Shown here piece after piece: positions 36,076 through 48,300 of a stretch of 64,000 bases of DNA. Each line of letters begins with the position of its first letter. Positions within the stretch are counted from its first letter, which is position 1. The notes below the pieces were generated by a model. It was not told where the DNA came from. It saw nothing but the letters and a program-made list of their open reading frames with translations, and searched no databases. A program made the translations under genes and the position numbers. The DNA is from Galaxea fascicularis (lineage: Eukaryota; Cnidaria; Anthozoa; Scleractinia; Euphylliidae). The stretch is taken from assembly GCA_948470475.1 (NCBI GenBank), contig OX419345.1, forward strand, positions 17,029,933 through 17,093,932, read 5' to 3'.

Positions 36076-38818
36076 TTAACGAGTTTCAATTGTTCGAAGC
36101 TGTTTCTTCTTCATTCTTTTTATCTTTGCTGTGTTTTTTATCTGCAAGTGAAACAAAAGCAAAATTTTAACACACACTGGTACATAGAGAAAGAGAGATG
36201 TCAATGGAATTAAGCCATTATTGGGTCTCTGAAAAAAACATCCAATTCTTCCTTTGGAGCATCAATTAAAATTCTCAAAAAAAAAAGACTTTGTGAGGTC
36301 AAGTCTTTATACAAGACCACAAAATTACTGTAATCCTCTATTAACACTACAGTGTAAGCCCCCTTCTCTCTAATAAGCCCTCCCCTTTTAGAAAACGGAA
36401 GAATACCCCCCTCTCTTTTAAGTCCCCACTTCACTACCCATCTTTTCCTTTACAACCAAATTACAATATAATATTTGAACCATTACCACCATATAATATC
36501 TTAAGTTCAAGTGAACTTATCAAAGCATGGATCATGTACATCCAAGAAGCTTGGTACAGTCACACTAATAAGAAATCCTTTTGTTTTTAATTTTTGAATA
36601 CATGACCTTCAACTTTTCCACTATGCCTGGTACTTTCTCATGCAGAACAACTACTCTTGTTGCTTTACTTCCAGTACTGCATATGTTAAACAAGTTTGCC
36701 CTCTCACTTAATTCCCCCTTCAGAAGTGCAAAACTTTGCTTGGGAGTGTAAGAATATTCAGAGTTTGGAAGAAAGCATTTTGGTTGGCTTCTTCTTGAGA
36801 TCTTGAAATTTCTTCTTATATTTACAGAAAAATTGGGTGAACAATTCAACTTAAATTCACATCCTTACAATCATGGTTACATGTTTAATTCAAGCAGGAA
36901 TAAAAATATTAAGTATGATATAATTGAAGTTACAGAGTTGATGGAAATACAACCTTGATTATCATAGTGCGCAGGTTCAAGAGAAATACATACCACTTGT
37001 ACAACTTGGGATTTTTTCTCATTTTCCTCTCTTTGCTTTTTTCTCTCCTCTATTCTTTTTCGCTTATCCTGTGAATTGAATGGGAAAAATTGTATAGGAT
37101 AACACCTGTGTATTCCAGTAACTTCAAAATCCTCTCATGAATGTAAGAAACGGCAAGCTGAGGTTCAAAGATTTATTGAGAAATCACCATGCGACACTTC
37201 ACTCAGAGCTCCTAGAAAACAACCGCGAAAAAGTCACAGTGTCCGAGCACGTTTTAGCGATGATGCATTTCATTTTTGATTGACAGAATCAGAATAGAAG
37301 ATTACCAGTATGTAATGAAACGTAAGTCACACAACTTGTCACAGTGAAGGAGTTCTATATGTATCCTTCTTCCTGGATATAGTTTTCTGCATGCATCTTA
37401 ATTTACAAAGCTGCACAGCTAACAACAAAGGAACTTCAATGCTTTGAGAATTCTCTCACCTCTTTCTGTTTCTTTGTCTCGTCTTTGAGCTCTTTCTCAT
37501 AAATCTTCATTAATTTATGCTGCATTCTAAGTTGCTGTTTTTTATTCCAGGATGTGTGTAAGGGCTGGACACCAATGATTGCAGACTTCCTACAACAAAT
37601 AATAATTGTTGATAAGTTATCTAAAATCAATCAATGAACTGAGTTTTAGTTTTAGCAGGAAGTGGTAACTTTTCGTTGACGATGATCAGTTGATAATGAT
37701 ACATGTAGAGTATGCAAACATGACCTCCCGGGGGTACTCCAGAATTCAGGTGAAGGGAATGATCAAATGGGGAAAAAACCAAACCCCCAAAATTACCTGG
37801 ACCAAAAATTAACCCCAAAAATCCCATGCTGAATCTTTGAGCCTTAAAAATTTACAGGAAGGTCTGCACTTCATTCACAGAACTAAAGCTGTATGCTCCC
37901 ATGATGCGTGGGCACCACACCCAGGGCACTAGCACAAATCTTCAGATTGTTTTGAATACCCAAATATTCCCTAATTAAATCAAGCCACACACACACACAC
38001 ACACAAATACTTGCCAAATTTTCCTACCCCAAAAAATCCAAATGAGTGCCAATTCAAAATCAGAGGATTCTGTTTGGGCACAAACTCAGAATATGTCCAG
38101 ACCCCAAAACAAAAATTATGGCAAGATTTCCACACAGCCCCATACATTAGTTATGCATACATTATATGACTCAAACTCTGTTGTTTCTGGAACAGGTTTA
38201 GTATGACAGTGATGCATGTACACTGTATAATAATATTTAATGTACGGGGCGGTGTGGAAATCTTTCCAAAATCACTCAAAGTCACTTCCAGAAAAAGTTA
38301 TGTTGAATAGTAAAATAACCATAGACCTTTTGCAGTTTTCCTCAGTGAATCACCTTCGCACCTTAAGGGAAAATCCGTGCACATATATCGTTAATGTCAA
38401 TTTTGAGTGTTTAGTAAACTTGCCACGTGCATGAATACGGACTCAGGTGGAAATTCAGGGTACTGTCAAAATATCTAAACATAATTTATTAATTAACAAA
38501 AACATCAATACTGGGAATTAATTTTGATGATTAAGTGACATTTTTTAAAACGGCTTACTAGGTTTTGGAAATAAAGGTAGACTCAAAATACAACATGATC
38601 GCGATAGAACGGAGGGTCCGTGGATGCGCACATCAAGCCTCTTTGTACTTCGAGACGAAACAGTGCCGATCATAAATGCAGCACTTCCCTATAATAAGAT
38701 TCCCTTATGAAACAACCTACCTCTGCTTCTCGCTTTTCCACACCCTTCCGGATTTAGGCCTTCCCCGAGGAATGGCCTTAGGTTTTTTGCAGTCATTTTC
38801 TATTGGCGTGGCCGCCAT
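36076..38818 (-). CDS. CCDC86: CCDC86 / Cgr1-like nucleolar rRNA-processing protein
   Basis: Four exons with matching phases: 38818-38721, 37589-37460, 37068-36994 and 36141-36076 (stop TAA). The 122-aa product has the family signature in order: RGRPKSGRVWK (18-28), GVQPLHTSWNKKQQLRMQ, then a Lys/Glu/Arg-rich helix and a basic C-terminus IKRMKKKQLRTIE. CCDC86 (cyclon) and yeast Cgr1 are small basic nucleolar proteins linked to pre-60S ribosome maturation. The human protein has a long acidic N-terminus that is absent here, so this is essentially the Cgr1 core. The start ATG sits in ATGGCGGCC, 82 bp from the oppositely oriented FHIT start, so the two genes probably share a promoter. Confidence 0.9.
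37726..38135. repeat. Possible dispersed repeat with (CA)n tract
   Basis: CCTCCCGGGGGTACTCC at the left and the phrase TTTGGGCACAAACTCAGAAT at the right resemble a common coral interspersed repeat. A short (CA)n microsatellite is at 37986-38005. Boundaries not resolved; it lies in the first intron of the CCDC86-like gene. Confidence 0.3.
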
Positions 38819-38899
38819 GTTTATTTCTTTTTGTTCTGACGCCCGCATTTAAGGCAGCGGAAATTTCACCAAGTAGTACGTCATTTACCGGTATCCAAG
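38819..38899. promoter_or_regulatory. Bidirectional promoter of CCDC86-like and FHIT genes
   Basis: Only 81 bp separate the two divergent ATGs. The interval has GTACGTCA (CRE half-site-like), no TATA box, and is flanked on each side by ATGGCGGC. On the FHIT side, CAAGATGGCGGC (38896-38907) is an exact match to the TISU consensus SAASATGGCGGC, which works as both a YY1-dependent promoter element and the initiator for very short 5' UTRs. Confidence 0.65.
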
Positions 38900-39367
38900 A
38901 TGGCGGCTACAACGTTCAACTTTGGCCGCATTCTACTTCAGCCATCCGTGGTATTTTTCCAGTCGAAACTATCTTTTGCATTTGTGAATAGGAAACCGGT
39001 CCTACCAGGACACGTTCTTGTATCTCCTGTTCGAGTTGTGAAGAGGTTTTGTGACTTAACAGAGGAAGAAGTTGCGGATTTGTTTGTGAGCACCCAGAAG
39101 GTCGCACGTGTTCTTGAGAAAGCGTACAGTGCCAATTCGCTTTCGATCGCTATTCAAGATGGGCCTGATGCGGGACAAACAGTTGAGCATGTTCATGTCC
39201 ACGTGCTACCAAGGAAGAAAGGAGATTTCAAACGAAATGACGATGTTTACAAGGCCTTAGCTGAACACGATAAGCAACAAACGGTGGAAGCCGGCTCAAA
39301 CAATAAAGGATTCAGGAGTGAGGAAGACATGGCGAAAGAAGCTACTTATCTAGCTAGGTTACTCTAA
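38900..39367 (+). CDS. FHIT: Fragile histidine triad protein (bis(5'-adenosyl)-triphosphatase)
   Basis: An intronless 155-aa HIT-superfamily hydrolase that cleaves Ap3A to AMP and ADP. Seen: FVNRKPVLPGHVLVSPVR (substrate-binding region), FCDLTEEEVADLF, AIQDGPDAGQTVEH and the histidine triad HVHVHV at 97-102, with His99 as the expected nucleophile. It ends with the FHIT-type FRSEEDMAKEA tail. Human FHIT is 147 aa, so this is full length. The start is fixed by the TISU motif CAAGATGGCGGC spanning the ATG. Lack of introns is unusual for animal FHIT, which in human is a very large multi-exon gene. Confidence 0.95.
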   Translation: MAATTFNFGRILLQPSVVFFQSKLSFAFVNRKPVLPGHVLVSPVRVVKRFCDLTEEEVADLFVSTQKVARVLEKAYSANSLSIAIQDGPDAGQTVEHVHVHVLPRKKGDFKRNDDVYKALAEHDKQQTVEAGSNNKGFRSEEDMAKEATYLARLL

Positions 39368-39630
39368 GTGTTTTTTTAAGGATGTCTGAAGAGATATATC
39401 TCGAGGGGGTAAAAGACCACATCGTAGGCCAGGGTGGTAACATGACACGTCATCGTAACTGAATGTGGAGTGGGAGGAGAGGGCAGCTGTTGCCTGGGAA
39501 GGGATGACCACACTATACAGACTGTGTTACTAAAGGGAAATGCTTGGAACTGGATCAGACTGTTATTTAAGGAGGAGTAGATGATGTAAGAACTGAATGG
39601 GAGAGACATTACCCAGGAGAGCATTGCAGT

Positions 39631-39843
39631 TTTACAGTCTTTCCCTTAAAACCGTGAACACCAGAAATATCTATGGAATGTTATTGTGTTTCAAGTAAAA
39701 AGCCAATCACGCGTGAGAAAACTAAACCGCAAACAGTAACGGTAATTAGGTTGTGGTTTCATGTTGCTTCTGATTGGTCGCGAAACAATAAACATTCCAG
39801 AAATTTGTCCTGGTGTTCACGGTTTTACGGGAAAGACTGTAAA
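39631..39843. mobile_element. 213-bp MITE with ~65-bp TIRs
   Basis: Left end TTTACAGTCTTTCCCTTAAA, right end its inverse ending GGGAAAGACTGTAAA. The pairing continues through CCGTGAACACCAG and GGAATGTTATTGT, so the arms are about 65 bp. It lies just downstream of FHIT and could be part of its 3' UTR. Confidence 0.75.
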
Positions 39844-41282
39844 TTGTTGTTTGGTTTTGTGTCAAGGGAGGGAGGGGTGGTAAGGGGACACAAAGTGTAA
39901 AAGATTTCTAAAGTTTGGAAAAGCAGCCACTTGGGTAAGTTGTTATGTTTGTTGTGCGTCACACCAAGGCGATCGATGTCAACGTCTCCATGACCATCGA
40001 AAATAAAACCTGTTTGTTAGACGCTTAAATAAATAAATAAATAAGCTTAATAAAACAAAGAAAGAAATAAAACGATGTATTTCAGAAACAGTGCAGTTTC
40101 TATACCAATCTAAAAGGTGACCACTTACTTGGGAGGGAGGGGTCTAAAATGATGGATGACACTGTTGAAGATGAGAACTGACCATGGCATTGTATCTAGG
40201 GACCATTCGGTAAAAAGCATTGTAGCAAGGCTCGGTTGTAGTACGCCTTTCTGGGTTCACCTTTGAAGTTTTACTTTGGAGAAGTAATGCGATGTGGAAA
40301 ACCTTAAAAGGACGCTAAAAATCTTCAGGAACTTTTGTACTACGGGTGCTGTTGAACGAAATTATTTTGGACGGTCGTACGTACTTCAGAGCAACGGTTG
40401 GCAGCCTTTACGTTTCTGTCGAGAGCCCGCCGCTTCCTATAACAAGTCAATTAAGGATATCGGTCATTTTCTAGCTGACGGCTTTGGTAAATCTTTACTT
40501 TGGTAATGTCAGCTTTGTAAAAAGGGCCTTAATCCTGGGAGTTGGTCATGCAGGGACACAGCCGCCGCCAAAATACTTCAGGATCGACTGGTTACCAGCT
40601 TTCTTGGGTTGGAAGGACAAGATTACATCGGCGGAACACTGAAACAGGCATCGTGTGTGGTACTGAAGTTAAGGCCATTGGTTGTTCACAAAACTGATCT
40701 TTCAACTGAATGGTCACACTTAAGAGTTTGTTAAGAGGTCGATCGTGAAGGACTCAAAAATCAGACCAGCAGATGAACTAGAAAAAAAGCACGTTTGGCG
40801 AATGAAAGGGTTTATGCAGATTTACTTGGATCATGGACTGTTGACCAATGACCAACCATATATAGGTTGCGCAACAAAGAAGCTGCAGAAAACTTGGCAA
40901 GCCGGCCAAGTGAGATTTATTAGTCAGTAACGTTATGCTAAACCACAAACTGGATTTTGCCTCTTTTCTTTACTAAGACAGGCCATAATTCAGTCATGGC
41001 GGTAAAGGCGGGCTAACGGGGACTCGTTGTTACGACGTGCGTAAATCCGCTTAGCAACTGAGTCACTCTGTTTTCTCCCGGAATCATGATGAAAATCTTA
41101 CTAACATCTTTCCAGTGTTTTCATGGTAGCAAAATATTTCTCGGTTCACCGGATTTTTAAGAAGCGGATACAAATTCACAGATTAATGGACAGCTCAGAG
41201 ATGGCCTTTGGGTATAAAGTGCACCTTCATAGAACACAACTGAAAAGTAAAAACTGTTCGCCTAAACTTATAAACCGCCGCC
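39844..41282. other. Intergenic, nothing recognised
   Basis: Contains an AATAAA at 40002-40007 that could serve FHIT, and an (AATA)n stretch near 40027-40045. No supported exon. Confidence 0.4.
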
Positions 41283-41500
41283 CAGTTAGCTCAGTTGGTC
41301 GGAGAGCACCACATTGTTGAGCGGAAGGTCGTGGAACATAACCAGGGTCTTAAAACAACTGGTAAGATCATGCTGACTGTGTGCTCAACATTTGCTTCAG
41401 TGCACATGACTGGATTGCGTAACTTCTGGTGTCATTGGGCAGTGAAGTTAGTTGATTGGCCTTGCCTTCTTCACCTCCACAAGTAAAACTTGAAGGGCAC
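41283..41500 (+). mobile_element. Degenerate tRNA-derived SINE
   Basis: Perfect box A TAGCTCAGTTGG (41287-41298) in a tRNA-like context, then a mutated box B region (GGTCGTGGAACATAACC). The downstream AGGGTCTTAAAACAACTG resembles the body of a common coral SINE. Old copy; end approximate. Confidence 0.55.
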
Positions 41501-42316
41501 CGAACACAACCCACCTGCTAACCGAAAAAAGCAGGATGCAGTACCTAATTCCTTGTACTGTGGTCTTTCCTATTATTCATCTCGGGTTCGGGTGAAGGCT
41601 GAGTAATGGGATGACCCCTTGTCTTAGAGCCACCGTTGATCATGGAAACCTCGGAAGAGGCCTTACACCCACTTCCGTAACGCGGGGAGGGACTGGCGAT
41701 GCAATTAATAGAAGCTCGATTAATATAACAACAAGGCGACTTATGTTTCGTGGAATAAAAGACAGTTCACGTAAACAGTTCGTGGACAGCTCACTGTAAC
41801 TTTTTTACTTTTGAAAAAACGCTCAACAACCTTAATGGTACACCTAAAACAATACTGACAATACAACGGAGTGAAAAAAAAGTACTGTTTATAGTGGAAG
41901 TGCACTTAGCTATGCAAGCTAGTTCACAGGCACTCCACTTAAATCGATAGAAACAAATAATTCAAATAACCTTAACATGATAAGAATCCCAACCAAAACA
42001 ATACGCTCCAGATGTTATGCTCGAAAATTGAACAAGTAGAACTAGGAGGCCAATGTTAGTTTTATCTACCAATGTTTTGGCTAGAAATTCCCAAGGAATG
42101 AACCGAATTGCTCAGGGTAACTAACGCTTCTATAAATAACTTGCCCCAGTTTAAAATCTATTTTTAAAGTTCAAGAACTTAATTGCACCTCACCCTTAGC
42201 TACAGTTCAACTAAACTTACAAAGTTTGCATTGCAATTGCCCAACACAAAAGTTGGTCTTTTTCTTCTTCGATCCCCTCAAGGCATGTAACAAAGTTTCT
42301 TTATATGAACGGACAC
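41501..42316. other. Intergenic, nothing recognised
   Basis: 3' flank of the RBR gene. No exon, RNA gene or repeat boundary seen. Confidence 0.35.
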
Positions 42317-45300
42317 TTAATTATCCCCTGGAATCTTGGTTTGCACCGGAGCCACGGTGCACGCTTCATTGAATCTGCCGCATTTCCATTTGGAACCTTC
42401 TTTGGGCTTGAGACAGATGAAGCAGAAATCCTTGCCACATCGGCAATGCATATGCTTGCAATCTCGCACATGCTCGATGAGGATGCCACAATTTAAGCAT
42501 GCGCGGAGAGAGGGGCAACCCACCACACCAACAATGATCTTGCGAGGGCAATTGCGCAGAATCCTGAGGCGTTTGTCTTCACCAGAACACTCAGAGTTCC
42601 CTAGCAAACAAAAACAACCCCAAAGAACAACAGTAATTTAGTTCATTGTCCTTACTGAGTAAACATAGATTCCAGTCTAATGGAGTCACTTTAAGAAAGT
42701 GATTTTAGTCATGTTGGTGGATGCCTCGACAAGCTACTAAGAGGAAAAGCGTGGAAGTGTTAGATCAATTTCGTTAGCCGAGTTTTAAAATAATCAATCA
42801 ATCGTTAGTTCCTCATTGGTTAAATGTTAATAAAAATTCTCATTTAAGTCTTCTCTGTGCTGGGGATATCGATACCATTGTCAAGTCACTTGAGCGGTGT
42901 AGATAACTGCTCACAATTTCCTCCCAGCTATATAATATAAACTTTTAGGCACCTCATACACTCGAGACTGCTTTATCCTGAGGCATTGAAAAAGAGAACT
43001 TCAGTGGGACAAAACACCTGCTTATAGGTAAAGTAACAACATAATACAGGGCCGTAGCAAGCCTTGAAAAACTGGGGGGGGGGGGGGAGGGGAGCACAGA
43101 GATTTTAAGTAGCTTGTTGTCGTTGAAAAGTGCGGATTTTGGTCTCTGTATCTTGAAACCACTTACTGTTTAATTGTTCACCCGCAGCCTTTCATCATAG
43201 TGATTTCGTGGACGTTTTACACTGTCTGAGTTGCCTTAGAGGCAAACACAAACTTCATCAGAAGGTCATATTGTGAAATCTTCCCGAACAAATGCTTGCG
43301 CCGCTTGTTGTACCCCACAAATAAATTGGCGACTTCAAGTATGTCCGTACCATCTGCCTTGTCCTTGTGGACATGCAAACGTATAATCTGGTTAGGCCTG
43401 GCCTCTCCTGTGGTTAAACGCAGGTAGGTCTTAATCCGCTTTAAAACAGAGAAAGAGCGCTCACTGACGGCATTGGTAGCTGAGTTTGCGAGCACTTCTG
43501 AGTGATTGAAAAAAGTTCAGGAGATCAGCAATGTCCAATCGTCGTTTTCTCGGCAGCTGTGGCTCGGCGACTCCATCCACCTCGCAATTTTTCTTTGGCA
43601 ACCTCTCCCAAAACAAATCAAACGCGGCTTCATTTCTATCCTTCGATAGAGTCTTGTATGCGTCCTGAGCTAGTCGTTGTTCTTGCATTTGGGCCGCTGA
43701 CATGGAGGAGTCTTGCAATGCGCGGCTCAAATTGTCAGTGTGCTTCAAGGCAAACTCTCCTAACGTGCACATCGCCAGAAATTTAGGACACGAGACTCCA
43801 CGCGCGGTTACGCGCAGCAACCTGAAGACTGATCGGGACGCCGAAGTGTATAGAGATTTGTATGGGCATTTGAGAAAAATAGCAAATATCTCTTTAAGAC
43901 TCAAACAAAGTAAAAATGTGCAACTGAACCATAATAGGTTGTTATATTATAGTGCTAAATATGTAAAGATTACAACAAAGTAAACGACTTTCATGTGTAT
44001 TTTGATCGATTTTCTGCCAACGGTAGTCGTCAAAATTTTTGTAAGGAATCCTATGACATTTATCGAAATCGGGAAAACCGTTTGTTTATAAACCGCGATT
44101 ACTGGCGAAATAAGCTTGATGGAAAAAATGTGCAAGTGGATGTTGTGAAAACACATCTTCAACTTACTTGCCTTCGTTCGTAGAGTCCTCGTAGATTCAC
44201 TTTCATGTATATTTTCTCCGTTTGAAAATACCACAAAAGAAGAAACGGCGAAATTTCCATGTTGATTCTTCGATAAATTCCTTAAAATATGCCGAATTCA
44301 AAAGGCCATATCTCGGCGAAGCATGCACCAAATTCGCTTCCAGAGCCATCATTGAAAAGCTTGTATCTTTTCATTTCTTTCTGTGTAGAAATCATTTTGG
44401 TCAGTGGTTTTTTTATGGCACAAGCCGAGGTAGGTACTTCATATAAGATAATTATTATGTACCGTACTTCTCTGGCAATTTAGTGTACCCAGTTTTCTTA
44501 CTACTCTGTTAGCCTGATACACCGTCACCTTGTTATCCGTTACCTCGTTACCCTGTTACCTGTTACCTTGTTACCCTGTTATCTTGTTACCCTGTTACCT
44601 GTTACCTTGTTACCCTGTTACCTGTTACCTGTTACCCCGTTACCTGTTACCTTGTTACCCTGTTATCTTGTTACCCTGTTACCTGTTAACTTGTTACCGT
44701 GTTACCTGTTACCCCGTTACCCTGTTACCGTGTTGCCATGTTACCTGTTACCTGTTACCCTGTTACCTGTTACCTTGTTACCCTGCTACCCTGTTACCTG
44801 TTACCTATTACCCCGTTACCCCGTTACCCTGTTATCTTGTTACCCTGTTACCTGTTACCGTGTTACCGTGTTACCTGTTACCTGTTACCTTGTTACCCTG
44901 TTACCCTGTTACCTGTTACCGTGTTACGGTGTGTCCGTGTTACCTGTTACCCCGTTACCCTGTTGCCTTGTTACCCCGTTACCCTGTTACCGTGTTGCCA
45001 TGTTACCTGTTACCTGTTACCTTGTTACCCTGTTATCTTGTTACCCTGTTACCTGTTACCTTGTTACCGTGTTACCTGTTACCTGTTACCTTGTTACCGT
45101 GTTACCTGTTACCTGTTACCCCGTTACCCTGTTACCGTGTTGCCATGTTACCTGTTACCTGTTACCCTGTTACCTTGTTACCCTGCTACCCTGTTACCCC
45201 GTTACCTTGTTACCCTGTTTTCGTGTTACCCTGTTACCCCGTTGCCCTGTTACTGTGTTACCTGTTACCATATTACCCCGTTACCTGTTACCCCGTTGCG

Positions 45301-48300
45301 CTGTTACCGTGTTACTTGTTACCTTGTTACCCTGTTACCTGTCACCCTTGTTACCCTATTATCTTGTTACCCTTTTTCCCCGTTACCCTATTACCCTGTT
45401 TTCATGTTACCCTGTTACCCCGTTACCTTGTTACCCCGTTACCCTGTTACCTGTTACCTTGTTAGCTGTTGCCTTGCTACCTGTTCCTGTTATCTTGTGA
45501 CTGTGTTACCCGTTACCTTGTTACCGTGTTACCCGTTGTCTTGTTACTCTGTTATCTTGGTACCCTGTTACCTGTTACCCCGTTACCCTGTTACCCCTTA
45601 ACCTTGTTACCAGACTATGGGAATTAGTTAGTGATAGGAAGACAGTTTTGAGAAAAGCCGCTGTGACCATAAAAGCTGATTAGAGTCCTCGAGACGCGAC
45701 AAATATGGAGGGTATGGCAAATCTAATCTAACCTAAAAGTAGCATTGGCCTTGTGCCCATCATTTTTGTTTCTTTTTTTTTCTTCTTTTTCTTCTTCTTT
45801 TTTCAAAATAAGATAGCTTAATGAAACCACGACAGCACAGGCAACGAGAACATGACGAAGCAAAAGGTCAATTAAAATCACATGAATGTGTTGCAAACGT
45901 TTTCTAACAGGTCCTAATGGCAAACTAAATGGGGCGATTTACCTGGATTTTGATTTCAAGAAGAAATTAAAAAGGTCACATAAGACATACACAAGCACTT
46001 AGACAGTCCACTACAACACAGGAGCAGGGTAACAAGGTAACAAGTAACACGGTAACAGCTCAACGGGGTAACAGGTAACAGGGTAATATGGTAACAGGTA
46101 ACACAGTAACAGGGCAACGGGGTAACAGGGTAACACGAAAACACGGTAACAAGGTAACGGGGTAACAGGTAACAGGGTAACAAGGTAACGGGTAACATGG
46201 TAACGGGTAACAGGGTAACAGGGTAACGGGGTAACACAAAAACAGGGTAACAAGGTAACGGGGTAACAAGTAAAAGGGTAGCAGGGTAACAAGGTAACGG
46301 GTAACAGGGTAACGGGGTAACAGGTAACGGGGTAACAAGGTAACAGGGTAACGGGTAACAGGGTAACAAGGTAACGGGGTAACGGGTAACAGGGTAGCAG
46401 GTAACATAGTAACCAGGTAACAGGTAACAGGTAACATGGCAACACGGTAAGAGGGTAACGGGGTAACAAGGCAACAAGGCAACAGGGTAACGGGGTAACG
46501 GGGTAACAGGTAACAGGTAACAAGGTAACAAGGTAACAGGTAACAGGTAACAAGGTAACAGGTAACACGGTAACAGGGTAACGGGGTAACAAGGCAACAC
46601 GGTAACGGGGTAACGGGGTAACAGATAACGGGTAACACGGTAACAAAGTAACAGGTAACAGGGTAACAAGATAACAGGTAACAGGGTAACAAGGTAACAT
46701 GGCAACACGGTAACAGGGTAACGGGGTAACAAGGCAACAGGGTAACGGGGTAACGGGGTAACAGGTAACAGGTAACACGCTAACAAGATAACAGGGTAAC
46801 AAGGTAACAGGTAACAGGTAACACGGATACACGGTAACAGGTAACAGGTAACAGGGTAACAGGGTAACAGGGTAACAGGGTAACGGGGTAACGGGGTAAC
46901 GGGGTAACGGGGTAACAGGTAACAGGTAACACGGCAACAGGGTAACAGGTAACCGGGGTAACAAGATAACAGGGTAACAAGGTAACAGGTAACAGGGTAA
47001 CAAGGTAACAGGGTAACGGGGTAACAGGTAACAGGGTAACAGGGTAACAAGGTAACAGGTAACATGGCAACACGGTAACAGGGTAACGGGGTAACAGGTA
47101 ACAGGTAACACGGTAACAAGGTAACAGGTAACAGGGTAACAAGGTAACAGGTAACAGGGTAACAAGATAACAGGGTAACAAGGTAACAGGTAACAGGTAA
47201 CATGGCAACAGGGTAACGGGGTAACATGGCAACAGGGTAACGGGGTAACAGGTAATAGGTAACACGGTAACAAGGTAACAGGTAACAGGGTAATAAGATA
47301 ACAGGGTAACAATGTAACAGGTAACAGGGTAACGAGGTAACGGGTAACAAGGTGACGGTGTATCAGGCTAACAGAGTTATAAGAAAACTGGGTACACTAA
47401 ATTGCCAGAGAAGTACGGTACATAATAATTATCATATATGAAGTACCTACCCAAGCCGAGTCGATTTACCGCTGTTTCCTCACTGTTTCGGCAAGTAGAA
47501 TATGAGCCCGCCATGAGCCTGAAGCAAGGCAAAGCGGGCAGCGGTTGATACCAAAACCGCGGGTTTTTTTAATCTCTTGTGGGTGAAAATATATATTTCT
47601 GTTGTACAACACTACAGAGGATAACATGTGTAAATTCCTATATTCCACCGCAGAATTCGCTCTCTTACGAGTCACTGCGCCATCTTGTTTTCGAAAGATA
47701 TCCGCTGTACTGTGCAGGCTCAAATGTCTCGAATTTCTGGCGATGCCCAAAGTAGAATGGAAAAGTTGTCATCATCCCTTGCACTCCTCGTATTCGTGCC
47801 TTCATCTCCGTGAATTTGCAAACTTGGAGTGACCACTCACAACTCCATGAGTTCCATGTGGTTATTCAGAACCACCACTAACGAATCTCCGCGTACAGTC
47901 CACCTTGTTGGGCAGAAATCATGGACTCCTCTTGACTCATTCTGAGTTTCGGCCCTAATCTCATCCAACTTTGTGTTCCTCTGAGGCCACTTAGTCACTA
48001 GCTTCGTGATCTCTCTTACAGTCTCAAGAGAGTCACTTATACGCTTTACTTCAGCGACAGCCAAGTTCAACGCATGTCCATAGCAATGGTGTAAATGCAT
48101 TTGCTATTCAAGGCTATTAGTTGTTACTCCATTTTTCCCCAGCCATGGTGGACGCTAATCTCATACCTAGATCTAACAATTGGTTTGAAAATGTGAGATC
48201 TCCCTTCTGCCTGACCATGGGAGATCTGGGCATTTTCGATGCGTAGGTGCACGCTAGTTTAGAGCGCTCTTCAGTACTGCTATTATGTGGCCAGCGGTTG

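Larger units (their letters stand above)
44429..47451. mobile_element. 3.0-kb foldback transposon with tandem-repeat arms
   Basis: Both ends carry ~115 bp of unique inverted sequence (GGTAGGTACTTCATATA..., with GTGTACCCAGTTTTCTTA) followed by long arms of GTTACC-based repeats. The left arm is about 1.2 kb and the right arm about 1.4 kb in inverted orientation, around a ~400-bp unique loop. The insertion is flanked by a direct repeat CAAGCCGA(G) at 44421-44429 and 47452-47460. Arms made of short tandem repeats, long inverted termini and an 8-9 bp duplication match the architecture of Drosophila foldback (FB) elements. No transposase is encoded. Confidence 0.8.
43770..47745. mobile_element. Insertion X inside the hAT element (14-bp TIR), hosting the foldback
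   Basis: hAT coding sequence stops after FPFYFG at 47746 and resumes with CTLGEFALKHTDN below 43770. The two boundaries carry the same inverted sequence, CATCGCCAGAAATT (43770-43783) and AATTTCTGGCGATG (47732-47745). I infer a non-autonomous DNA element of about 950 bp that later received the 3-kb foldback at 44429-47451. The duplicated target is decayed. Confidence 0.5.

Noticed and set aside
44530..45601. Three overlapping ~300-codon plus-strand frames rich in Leu-Pro-Cys-Tyr
   Set aside because: All three frames are open because the underlying GTTACC repeat lacks stops; no non-repeat sequence is encoded.
46780..47300. GATAACAGGGTAA in the arms resembles 13 of 18 bases of the I-SceI homing-endonuclease site
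   Set aside because: The match follows from the GGGTAACA repeat composition; no endonuclease gene or intron/intein context is present.
44520..47345. Foldback arms as a CRISPR array or telomeric repeat
   Set aside because: Units are 7-8 bp with no spacers, and the sequence is not TTAGGG-like. Two inverted arms with capped ends and a target duplication indicate a transposon.
45956..47350. 464- and 433-codon minus-strand frames of the same composition
   Set aside because: Translation of the inverted copy of the same repeat array.
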